From Demequina subtropica (lineage in GTDB: Bacteria > Actinomycetota > Actinomycetes > Actinomycetales > Demequinaceae), in NCBI RefSeq assembly GCF_000971235.1, contig NZ_BBMB01000004.1:86988-150987 (forward strand): DNA of 64,000 nt, in the 5' to 3' direction. The notes below the pieces were generated by a model. The model searched no databases. It was given only the letters and a program-made list of their open reading frames with translations, and was not told where the DNA came from. Position numbers and translations under genes: made by a program. Shown in pieces: positions 56,628 through 64,000 of the stretch (its first letter is position 1; each line of letters begins with the position of its first letter).

Positions 56628-57719
56628 ATGGCGAAGCGCAGCCCGCTCGCGCCTCCGGTGCTGCCGGGGTACTCCTACGTGCGCGCCCTGGGGTCCGGCG
56701 GCTTCGCCGACGTGTTCCTGTACCGCCAGGACATGCCGCGCCGCGAGGTGGCCGTCAAGGTGCTCGAGAGCTCCGCCGTGAGCGCCGAGCTGCTCGACAA
56801 CGAGGTCGACGTGATGGCGAGCCTCAGCGCGCACCCGTCGATCCTCACCGTCTACGAGGCCTCCATCTCCGCGGATGGTCGGCCGTACATGGTGATGGAG
56901 TTCTGCCCGGGCTCGCTGAGCTCGCGCTACCGCGCCGAGCAGATCCCGATCGCGGAGGTGCTGTCGATCGGCATCCGCGTGGCGTCCGCGGTGGAGGCCG
57001 CGCATCGCGTGGGAGTGCTGCACCGCGACATCAAGCCGTCGAACATCCTCACCACCCAGTTCGGCCACCCGGTGCTCGCCGACTTCGGCGTCGCGGCGAT
57101 GATCGCGACCGTCGAGTCGGAGGACGTCGCGATGTCCGTGCCGTGGTCGGCGCCCGAGCTGGTCGCGCGCACGAGCTCCGGCTCGGTCGCCACCGAGGTG
57201 TGGGCCCTCGCCGCGACGGTCTACACGCTCGCCGCCGGGCGCACGCCGTTCCAGTCGCTCGACGGCAGGCGCGACGAGGCCTCGCATCGTGACCGGATCT
57301 CCAAGGCGAGGTACACGCCGCTGGGCCGTCCGGACGTCCCTCCGGCGCTCGACGCGGTGCTCGCGGGCGGCATGCGCCGCCTGCCGGGCGACCGCTACGC
57401 GAGCGCCGGGGCGTTCGCGGAGGCGCTCCAGCAGGTCGAGCGGGAGCTGGGGCTGCCCGTGACGTCGCTCGACATCCCCTCGAGCGGATGGGCGCAGCCC
57501 GCCCGGTCCGCCGGGGCCGGCGAGGCGCCCCGCGGTCCCGTCCGCTCCACCGTGCAGGTCGAGTCCAGGCGTACGCGCGTCGCGACCGGCGGCTCGGCGA
57601 GCGCGACCGAGCGCCCGCACCGCGCGTCGGGCCGCCGCGGCATGGTCGCGGGCACCGCGACGGGCGCGGCGATCGCTGCCGCGGGCCTCGCGGCGGCCGC
57701 ATGGTGGGTCCTGCTGTGA
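56628..57719 (+). CDS. Serine/threonine protein kinase
   Basis: A 363-residue Hanks-type kinase. P-loop GSGGFADVF, Lys in VAVKVL (about 44), catalytic HRDIKPSNIL (about 132), ADFGVA and APE are all present, so it should be active. A Pro/Arg-rich linker leads to one C-terminal membrane segment with almost nothing outside, so it lacks PASTA sensor repeats. GGGGGAAGGA precedes the ATG. Overlaps the next gene (GTGA), indicating a signalling link to the giant Ig-like protein and MoxR. Confidence 0.94.
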   Translation: MAKRSPLAPPVLPGYSYVRALGSGGFADVFLYRQDMPRREVAVKVLESSAVSAELLDNEVDVMASLSAHPSILTVYEASISADGRPYMVMEFCPGSLSSRYRAEQIPIAEVLSIGIRVASAVEAAHRVGVLHRDIKPSNILTTQFGHPVLADFGVAAMIATVESEDVAMSVPWSAPELVARTSSGSVATEVWALAATVYTLAAGRTPFQSLDGRRDEASHRDRISKARYTPLGRPDVPPALDAVLAGGMRRLPGDRYASAGAFAEALQQVERELGLPVTSLDIPSSGWAQPARSAGAGEAPRGPVRSTVQVESRRTRVATGGSASATERPHRASGRRGMVAGTATGAAIAAAGLAAAAWWVLL

Positions 57720-60700
57720 CGGAGCCCGCTGTCGGCCGCTACTCCGCGGCGCGCCGGGCGCGCGCCTGGCGTATCGGCGGCGGTGCGGCGTGCGTGGCGC
57801 TGGCAGCGGGCGTGGTGCTCGGTCCGGACTTCGACCAGCGCGAGGTCGAGTCCGTCGACCCCGGGGTCTGGGTGCTGAAGGGGGACGGGGACCACGCGCA
57901 GTACGGGCGGGTCAACACCACGCTCGGGGAGCTCGACACCTACAAGACCGTGGCGAACCCGGATCAGCTGGTGCAGCACGGGTCCGACCTGCTGGTCTAC
58001 TCGGAGCACCTCACGGCTGTGACGACCGTGGACCCGGGCCGGGCGACGGACATCGGTGAGGGCGCGACCACGGAGATGCCGGCCGGGGTCGCCGAGGTGC
58101 TGCACAGCGGCGACTTCGTGGCGTACCTCACCGAGGGCGGGGAGCTCTGGGGCGGCCGCGTCTCCACGATGCCCGACTCGCCGCCCGCGCAGGTCCAGGT
58201 GCCGGTGGGCGAGGACGAGGAGGCGTTCGCGGCCACCGCGGTCGCGCTGCGCGCGGACGGAACGTTGCTCGCGTACGCGCCGAGCGGGACGGGCGAGCGC
58301 GTCGCGCGCGCGTGGCTGGACGACCCGTCGCGGACGCCCGAGGTCACCGAGGTGTCGTACGGGCTCACCGAGCCCGGCACGGCGATGACGTTCGTCGGCG
58401 ACGGCTACGCGCTGTGGGAGCCGCCCGGCGAGGGCCAGGACAAGGGCGAGCTGTGGTTCGAGGACGCCGCCGGCCCGGTGGCCGTGGGCTCGGAGGGCGC
58501 CGTGCTCCAGCGGGACGGCGCCGAGGGGTCGGTCGTCGTCGCGGACAGCGAGGACCTCTGGCGGGTCGAGGTCGACGGCTCCACCGCGACGGGGTTGGAG
58601 GTCGGCTCCGACGAGTCCCTGGGCACCCCCGCGCGCCCGACCCTGGTCGACGGCGTCCTGACGGCGGCATGGGTCAAGGAGGGCACGGCCGGCGGCCTCG
58701 TCTGGCAGGCGGGAGGCGTCGAGAAGCCCCTCGAGGACGCGGCCACGCTCACGACCGGCGTCCGGCCCGTGATCCAGTCGAACGGGACGCGCGCCGTGCT
58801 CAACGAGACGGCATCGGGGTACGTCTGGACGCTCCCGGACGGCGACCTGGTCGAGTCCACCCTCGCGTGGGACCGCTCCGACAACGACGATCTCCCGAGC
58901 GAGGAGACCAAGGAGACCACGGAGCGGGTCCAGCAGGAGGAGGCCCCGGTCGCGGTGGCCGACTCGTTCGGCGTCCGCGCTGGACGGCAGGTCCGTCTGC
59001 CGGTGCTGCTCAACGACCACGATGCCAACGATGGCGACGTCCTGGCGGTGGACCCCGCATCGATCGACGGCACGCTCGACCCGGCCTTCGGTACGGTCGC
59101 GCTCGCCGAGGACGGCCAGGCACTGGTGGTCTCCGTCGCCGACACGGCGCCCGACGATGCGACCTTCACGTACCGGATCACCGATGGCGCGCTCTCGAGC
59201 CAGACGGCGGTGGTCACGCTGAAGGTCTCGCCCGAGGGGACGAACTCGCCGCCCTTGTGGTGCGGGGACGATCCGGGGTGCCTTGCCCTTGCCCCTGACC
59301 CCTCCGCATCCGTGCCCGAGGGGGGCTCGGCGCGCATCGCCGTCCTCGACGCGTGGGTCGATCCCGACGGCGACCCGGTCTACCTGGCGGCGGCCTCCGT
59401 GGACGAGCCCGGCGTGAGCGTCGTCGCGGCCAGCGACGGCACGCTCGCGGTCACGAACGCTCAGACGGACCTCGAGGCGGACTCCGCGGTGATCCAGTAC
59501 GAGGTCGCCGACGCGCGCGGAGAGGTGGGTCGGGGATCCGTGCCGCTCGCGCTCATGGCGCCGGCGTCGATCGCGACGGAGACCCTTGCGGTCCAGATCG
59601 CGGCTGGCACCTCGAGGACGGTCGACCTCGCCGGCCAGATCGCCGGCGCGATCGGGCCGGTCTCCGTCAAGCCCGGCAAGGCCGAGCTCAAGGGAGTGAA
59701 GGTCGCGAACGCGCATGGCGTGGTCGGGCTGAGGATCGACGTCGCGGAGTCCGCGTCCCTCGGGAGCTACGAGGTCGCGTACACGGCCTCCGATGGCGGG
59801 CCCGAGGTCGACGGTGTGCTCCGGGTCGACGTCGTCGATCCCGCGAAGGCGCTGATCTCCACCGTTCCTCTCACCGCCTTCGTCCGCGCCGGAGAGGACG
59901 TCACGATCGATGTCGCCGGGTCGGCCATCGACCCGCTGGGCCGGGTCCTCCTCGTGGAGGAGGTGGAGGCCGCGCCCCTCGAGTACACCGGCGCCTCGGA
60001 GGCGGGCGCGGTGCTGCAGACGACGCTGGGCCACTCCGTCGTGGACCTCGAGGCGGTGCGGGTCTGGGGCGCGAGGCCGGACGGATCCGCCGGCGTGCTC
60101 GGGACCGTGGCGTACACCGTGAAGGACGGGGAGCGCGAGGCTCGCGGCGAGATCACGGTCGTGCTGATCGATACCCCGGTCGAGGCGCCCGTGGCGGTCG
60201 CCGACGCCTTCACCGTCCGCGCGGGCACGCAGATGGACCTCACCGTCCTTGCGAACGATGCGGGCGCGCCGGGCACCGTGGTGGCGCTCACGGCTGGCTC
60301 CGTCGAGATCCCGGCCGAGAACGGCCTCGCCTTCACCTCCGGACGCGTGGTGCGCTATCTGGCGCCGCAGACCGCTGTCGCGCCGTTCGAGCTCACCTAC
60401 GAGACCTACGCCGTGGGCTCGCCGTCCAAGACGAGCACCGCGACGGTCACCATCACGGTGGTCTCGCAGAGCGACACCAACCACCCCCCCACGCCCAACG
60501 GCGTCTCGTCGCGGGTCAACGTGCGGCAGAGCGTCACCATCCCGGTGCCGACGGCCGGGCAGGACGTCGACGGTGATCGCGTGCGCCTGGTGAGCGTCGC
60601 CACGCAGCCGGAGCACGGCACCGCGACGCTCTCGGCGGACGGCAAGGCGCTGGTCTACACCTCCACGGGGGACAGCGCGGGACAGGACGGCTTCGACTAC

Positions 60701-63700
60701 CAGGTGACCGACGGGCTGGGCGAACCGGTCGTCGCTCACGCGAGCGTCGCGATCTCTGACTCCCCGCTCGGGGCGACCCCGATCACGTACACCGACTACG
60801 TCCAGGTCCAGGCGGGAGACGGCAACAAGGTGGTCGTCGAGCCCACGGCGAACGACACCGACCCGTTCGGCGGCGCGCTCACGCTCACCAGCATCGTGCC
60901 CGATGTGAGCGAGGCCCTCGACGAGTACGAGGAGCTCGCGGGCCACCTGACGACGGAACCAGGGTCCGAGCTGGTCACCTTCACCGCGGGGGACGAGCCC
61001 GCCACCTACTCGTACGTCTACGAGGCGCGGAGCGAGAGCGGCTCGGCCAAGGGCCGCGTGGTGGTCAAGGTCGTGCGTGATCCGATCCCGGACCTGCCGG
61101 TGGTCCAGGACACCGCGCTCTCCTTCCAGAACCGCGCCGACTTCGTGGGCGGCACGGACGTGCTCTCCGGCAAGGCCACGTGGGCGACGGGAGACGTGAA
61201 CCGGCTCGGCACCAGCGTGTACGCCGTGTACCAGGCCGCTGGTGAGACCACGGATGCCGCGTCGGTGACCGCGACGGACCGCACGCTCAGCGGCGCGCTG
61301 CCCGACCGCGACCTGCTGGTCGTGTTCGAGGTGACCGGCGTGGACTTCGCCGACGAGCCGACCGTCACCTACGGCTTCCTCAAGGTGCCGGGCGCGGCCG
61401 ACTACGTGCCGGCGCTCGACGCCGACGCCGAACCGGTGCAGGTCGACGAGGGCGCGACCGCGCCGTTCGACCTCGCCGCCATGGTGACCACCCCGCCAGG
61501 AGCGGACCTGTTCATCGTGGGTGCGGGCACCACCGGGACGCGTGGGGAGGCGGCCTGCGGCCGCGACCCCGAGAAGGGGGACACCTGGCTGACGTATGCG
61601 GCGGGCAAGGGCTCGCCGTACACGGACAACTGCGTCGTGTCGGTGCGCGTCGCGCTGACGGACGGCAGGAACGTGACCGGGGACATCGCCGTCCCGATCG
61701 TGGTGACGCCCGAGGACCCGGTGCCGACACTCGAGGGGTCGTCGGAGACGGTCGCCCTGGGTGATTCCGTGGGTCTGGACCTCGCGTCGCTGGTCACGTG
61801 GTCGGACGGCAAGGACCACGATCTCGCGCTCGTCCTCGACCCGTCGCCGAGCGACGACGTCACCTACGTGCGCCGGGAAGACCTCGTGACCTTTACGGTG
61901 GACGCCTCGGCCGCTCCGGAGTCGCAGGTGTCCCTGAACCTCACGGCGCAGGGGTACGAGGACGCGCGTGCGGTGGTCGCCGTGATCGTGGGCCCGGCAC
62001 CCACCACGCTCCCCAAGGGCGACGCCGTCGAGGCGACGTGCAGCGCCGACACGGGGAACCAGTGCGACGTCACGGTCATCGGCGGTCCCGGCGAGGTCAA
62101 CCCGCTGCCGACCACGGCGCTGGTGCTCGACGCCGTCTCCGGTGCGACGGGTGCGGACGCCTGCACGGGGGTGAGCTTCGCGAAGGTCCCCGGATCGACC
62201 ACGGCCATCCGCATGGCGTGGCAGGACCAGGCCCCCGGTGGGGACTGCGTCGCGCGCTTCAAGGTCCGTGACGCGCAGGGCCGGGTCTCGACCGATGCGC
62301 GCGACGGCACCCTGACCGTGCACTTCAGGGGCAGGCCCGCCGCCCCGACCGCGCTCACGCAGACCGCCTTCGCGGACGGATCGCTCACGCTCAAGGTGAC
62401 GGGGTCCACGGTCGAGTCCGTGCCGGCCGTCACGCACTTCCTCATCCGCGAGGGCGGCAACGAGGTCGCGCAGTGCGAGCCCGCCGGTGGCGAATGCACG
62501 GTGACGGTCGGCGGCCTCGTGAACGGCGATCGGCACGTGTACTCCGTGGTCGCGGTGAACCCGGTCGGCGAGTCGACGAAGGTGACCGCGGCCGCGGCGT
62601 GGTCGTATGCACCGCCGACGAGCATCGCGGAGGGTTCGATCGCGTGGGAGCCGACCGGCGACGGCACGGTCGACGTCACCGTCACCGTGGCGGATGCCTC
62701 GACGTCGCGCGTGCGGCTCTCCTGGTCCCACGGCGAGGTCTACGCGCCCGTGAACGGCAAGAAGGCGCAGTTCGACGGCATCGTGGTCGGCACGAACAGC
62801 CCCACCACCGTGAGCATCACGCCGGTCAACGACGGAGACGTCCCCGACGCCGCCGGCGACACCAACCCCTCGACCACCCCCGTGCCGATGCACGGCATCG
62901 GTGCCCCGAGGCTCGAGGTCGCCAAGACCGCCGACGGAGGCGCGGATGGCAAGGCGACATTCACGGTCACCGTGAGCGGGGGCGGCACCGATGCCAAGCT
63001 CTACTACGGCTGGAAGACCGGCGGCGGGGAGTGCACGCCGTCGCTGCAAGCATCCGCGGGCCAGGCCATCGCCGGGGTGGCGGTGCAGGGCTCGGTCAAC
63101 GAGGACAACACGGTCACCTTCTGCGCGGAGGCGCGGTGGAAGGCCGAAGGGAAGGCGCTCGGCACCGCCGCGCCCGTGTCCCACACGTTCTTCCCCAAGG
63201 ACGTCGAGGCGCCGGTGCTGTCGCAGTACAGCTGGGGCGTGCGGTGCGAGGGCGCCAGGTGCTGGACGGTCGCGGGCGGGACGGTCGCGGGCGGGACGGG
63301 CTCCGGCGGTGCGGCGCCCACGATCGTCGGTGACAAGCCCTCCGGGTACTCGTCCTACAAGCTCACCTACTTCGTCGACGGTGCCTCGACCGGCAGCAAG
63401 GACTTCCCGTGGGGGAGCATCGGTCCCACGACCGTCATCACGGCGCAGTACTGCCACACCGGCGGGAGCAAACCGATCTGCTCTGAGGACTCGGCGCCGG
63501 TGACCGCCGCCGTCCTCAACGGTGGGGCCGCCGAGGAGTTCGACTTCACGCTCGCGTGCGCGATGGAGCAGACCGCGCCCGCGGACGACGTCGCCGGCAC
63601 GCCGGCCTTCTTCGCGGCGGTCCTCACCCCGCAGACCATCACGAGCCCCTCCGGCACCACCGTCGCGTGGCGCTCCTACACCGACACGTTCGGCGCCGCG

Positions 63701-63853
63701 ACCGACGGCGGCGACTTCGCCGACCCGGGCGGACCCATCGCGGCGCTGCTCGACGTCACATTCGATCCGACGGTGGTCGGCAAGGGCGCCCAGGCCCTCA
63801 CCGTCACCTGCACCTATCCCGAGAGCACCGGCACCGAGGAGATCACGCCATGA
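57716..63853 (+). CDS. Giant membrane-anchored Ig-like/cadherin-like repeat protein
   Basis: A 2045-residue protein with one membrane segment (residues 18-36) and a long extracytoplasmic chain. The first 400 residues look like a beta-rich/propeller region. From about 410, repeated Ig-like (Big_9/cadherin-like) modules begin with APVAVADSFGVRAGRQ and recur as APVAVADAFTVRAGTQ and NHPPTPNGVSSRVNVRQ; a fibronectin III-like module lies near 1530-1640. Cysteine pairs occur in the C-terminal third. Starts and ends in overlaps (GTGA, ATGA) with the kinase and MoxR genes. Comparable genes head STPK-MoxR-DUF58-transglutaminase loci in other actinobacteria; function unproven, perhaps cell-wall sensing or adhesion. 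Confidence 0.88.
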   Translation: MTEPAVGRYSAARRARAWRIGGGAACVALAAGVVLGPDFDQREVESVDPGVWVLKGDGDHAQYGRVNTTLGELDTYKTVANPDQLVQHGSDLLVYSEHLTAVTTVDPGRATDIGEGATTEMPAGVAEVLHSGDFVAYLTEGGELWGGRVSTMPDSPPAQVQVPVGEDEEAFAATAVALRADGTLLAYAPSGTGERVARAWLDDPSRTPEVTEVSYGLTEPGTAMTFVGDGYALWEPPGEGQDKGELWFEDAAGPVAVGSEGAVLQRDGAEGSVVVADSEDLWRVEVDGSTATGLEVGSDESLGTPARPTLVDGVLTAAWVKEGTAGGLVWQAGGVEKPLEDAATLTTGVRPVIQSNGTRAVLNETASGYVWTLPDGDLVESTLAWDRSDNDDLPSEETKETTERVQQEEAPVAVADSFGVRAGRQVRLPVLLNDHDANDGDVLAVDPASIDGTLDPAFGTVALAEDGQALVVSVADTAPDDATFTYRITDGALSSQTAVVTLKVSPEGTNSPPLWCGDDPGCLALAPDPSASVPEGGSARIAVLDAWVDPDGDPVYLAAASVDEPGVSVVAASDGTLAVTNAQTDLEADSAVIQYEVADARGEVGRGSVPLALMAPASIATETLAVQIAAGTSRTVDLAGQIAGAIGPVSVKPGKAELKGVKVANAHGVVGLRIDVAESASLGSYEVAYTASDGGPEVDGVLRVDVVDPAKALISTVPLTAFVRAGEDVTIDVAGSAIDPLGRVLLVEEVEAAPLEYTGASEAGAVLQTTLGHSVVDLEAVRVWGARPDGSAGVLGTVAYTVKDGEREARGEITVVLIDTPVEAPVAVADAFTVRAGTQMDLTVLANDAGAPGTVVALTAGSVEIPAENGLAFTSGRVVRYLAPQTAVAPFELTYETYAVGSPSKTSTATVTITVVSQSDTNHPPTPNGVSSRVNVRQSVTIPVPTAGQDVDGDRVRLVSVATQPEHGTATLSADGKALVYTSTGDSAGQDGFDYQVTDGLGEPVVAHASVAISDSPLGATPITYTDYVQVQAGDGNKVVVEPTANDTDPFGGALTLTSIVPDVSEALDEYEELAGHLTTEPGSELVTFTAGDEPATYSYVYEARSESGSAKGRVVVKVVRDPIPDLPVVQDTALSFQNRADFVGGTDVLSGKATWATGDVNRLGTSVYAVYQAAGETTDAASVTATDRTLSGALPDRDLLVVFEVTGVDFADEPTVTYGFLKVPGAADYVPALDADAEPVQVDEGATAPFDLAAMVTTPPGADLFIVGAGTTGTRGEAACGRDPEKGDTWLTYAAGKGSPYTDNCVVSVRVALTDGRNVTGDIAVPIVVTPEDPVPTLEGSSETVALGDSVGLDLASLVTWSDGKDHDLALVLDPSPSDDVTYVRREDLVTFTVDASAAPESQVSLNLTAQGYEDARAVVAVIVGPAPTTLPKGDAVEATCSADTGNQCDVTVIGGPGEVNPLPTTALVLDAVSGATGADACTGVSFAKVPGSTTAIRMAWQDQAPGGDCVARFKVRDAQGRVSTDARDGTLTVHFRGRPAAPTALTQTAFADGSLTLKVTGSTVESVPAVTHFLIREGGNEVAQCEPAGGECTVTVGGLVNGDRHVYSVVAVNPVGESTKVTAAAAWSYAPPTSIAEGSIAWEPTGDGTVDVTVTVADASTSRVRLSWSHGEVYAPVNGKKAQFDGIVVGTNSPTTVSITPVNDGDVPDAAGDTNPSTTPVPMHGIGAPRLEVAKTADGGADGKATFTVTVSGGGTDAKLYYGWKTGGGECTPSLQASAGQAIAGVAVQGSVNEDNTVTFCAEARWKAEGKALGTAAPVSHTFFPKDVEAPVLSQYSWGVRCEGARCWTVAGGTVAGGTGSGGAAPTIVGDKPSGYSSYKLTYFVDGASTGSKDFPWGSIGPTTVITAQYCHTGGSKPICSEDSAPVTAAVLNGGAAEEFDFTLACAMEQTAPADDVAGTPAFFAAVLTPQTITSPSGTTVAWRSYTDTFGAATDGGDFADPGGPIAALLDVTFDPTVVGKGAQALTVTCTYPESTGTEEITP

Positions 63854-64000
63854 CCGCAGAGACCGCCGCCCAACAGGGCGTCACCCCCGACCAGGCGTCG
63901 TGGTTCGCCCAGCAGTTCGCGTCGCTCGTGGGCAACGTCGAGACCGCGGTGCTCGGCAAGCACCACGTGGTCGAGCTCGCCTTCACCGCGATGCTCAGCG
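63850..64000 (+). CDS. MoxR-type AAA+ ATPase, partial (right edge)
   Basis: The first 50 codons are visible: a helical N-terminus followed by NVETAVLGKHHVVELAFTAM, the characteristic MoxR/RavA region ahead of Walker A. It overlaps the stop of the Ig-like gene (ATGA). The downstream gene(s) are out of view; DUF58 and transglutaminase proteins are expected. Confidence 0.85.
   Translation, partial: MTAETAAQQGVTPDQASWFAQQFASLVGNVETAVLGKHHVVELAFTAMLS

Noticed and set aside
57395-63457. Minus-strand open frame of about 2020 codons antisense to the Ig-like gene
   Set aside because: Low-complexity His/Arg/Gly sequence, no start site or domain; the plus-strand protein has real repeats.

Overview
This 64 kb window comes from a high-GC Gram-positive actinobacterium. 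I infer Micrococcales, perhaps near Cellulomonadaceae/Demequinaceae, from the strongly GC-rich third codon positions, frequent GTG starts, many leaderless promoters (TANNNT 6-7 nt before the start codon), the actinobacterial rpmG-hadA-hadB-murB gene order, FprA, and a cysteine-rich leader peptide ahead of the sulfite reductase operon. The species cannot be fixed from the sequence alone. There is no rRNA, CRISPR array, insertion sequence or prophage; this looks like chromosomal backbone plus accessory metabolic genes.

Layout. 1-7204 (minus): a four-gene surface-polysaccharide cluster with a GT2 synthase, a HlyD-like adaptor, a GH81 beta-1,3-glucanase lipoprotein and a second GT2 that runs off the left edge. 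7513-13338 (plus): a 1941-residue secreted amylopullulanase transcribed divergently from that cluster, with a LacI-type operator in the shared intergenic region. 13442-16130 (minus): sulfur assimilation (cysH, sir) behind a cysteine-codon leader peptide. 16326-18879 (plus): a DUF4037/DUF4125 pair. 19085-24531: fprA, htpX, a deleted isochorismatase remnant, a RibD_C reductase, an MpaB-type oxygenase, a YdeI-type protein, yajQ and tRNA-Tyr. 24687-33576: a sugar porter, then a polyamine block (FAD amine oxidase, Tat-exported PotD with PotABC, class III aminotransferase). 33663-37514: a YcaQ-like DNA glycosylase, tRNA-Thr, tRNA-Met, rpmG, an EEP-family protein and the HadA/HadB-like dehydratase subunits. 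37714-44250: a purine permease, a LacI regulator divergent from two paralogous MFS transporters, and murB.

44323-56025 (almost all minus): two near-duplicate MacB/FtsX-type ABC exporters, a NarL/LuxR two-component system, an OmpR-type two-component system and a very acidic secreted protein. A 16-bp palindrome stands exactly 23 nt before the -10 of both the NarL-type kinase gene and exporter 2, suggesting one regulon. 56161-64000 (plus): a small unknown protein, a Ser/Thr kinase, a 2045-residue membrane-anchored Ig-like protein and the start of a MoxR ATPase, linked by start/stop overlaps.

Several uncatalogued intergenic elements are present: a 95-nt nested hairpin repeat in two copies, a 24-25 nt element on both sides of the DUF4037/DUF4125 pair (14-nt core again before the kinase), a perfect 22-bp inverted repeat, and further palindromes. 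The best candidates for an undescribed system are the beta-glucan synthase cluster with its regulatory link to the amylopullulanase, and the exporter/two-component regulon.
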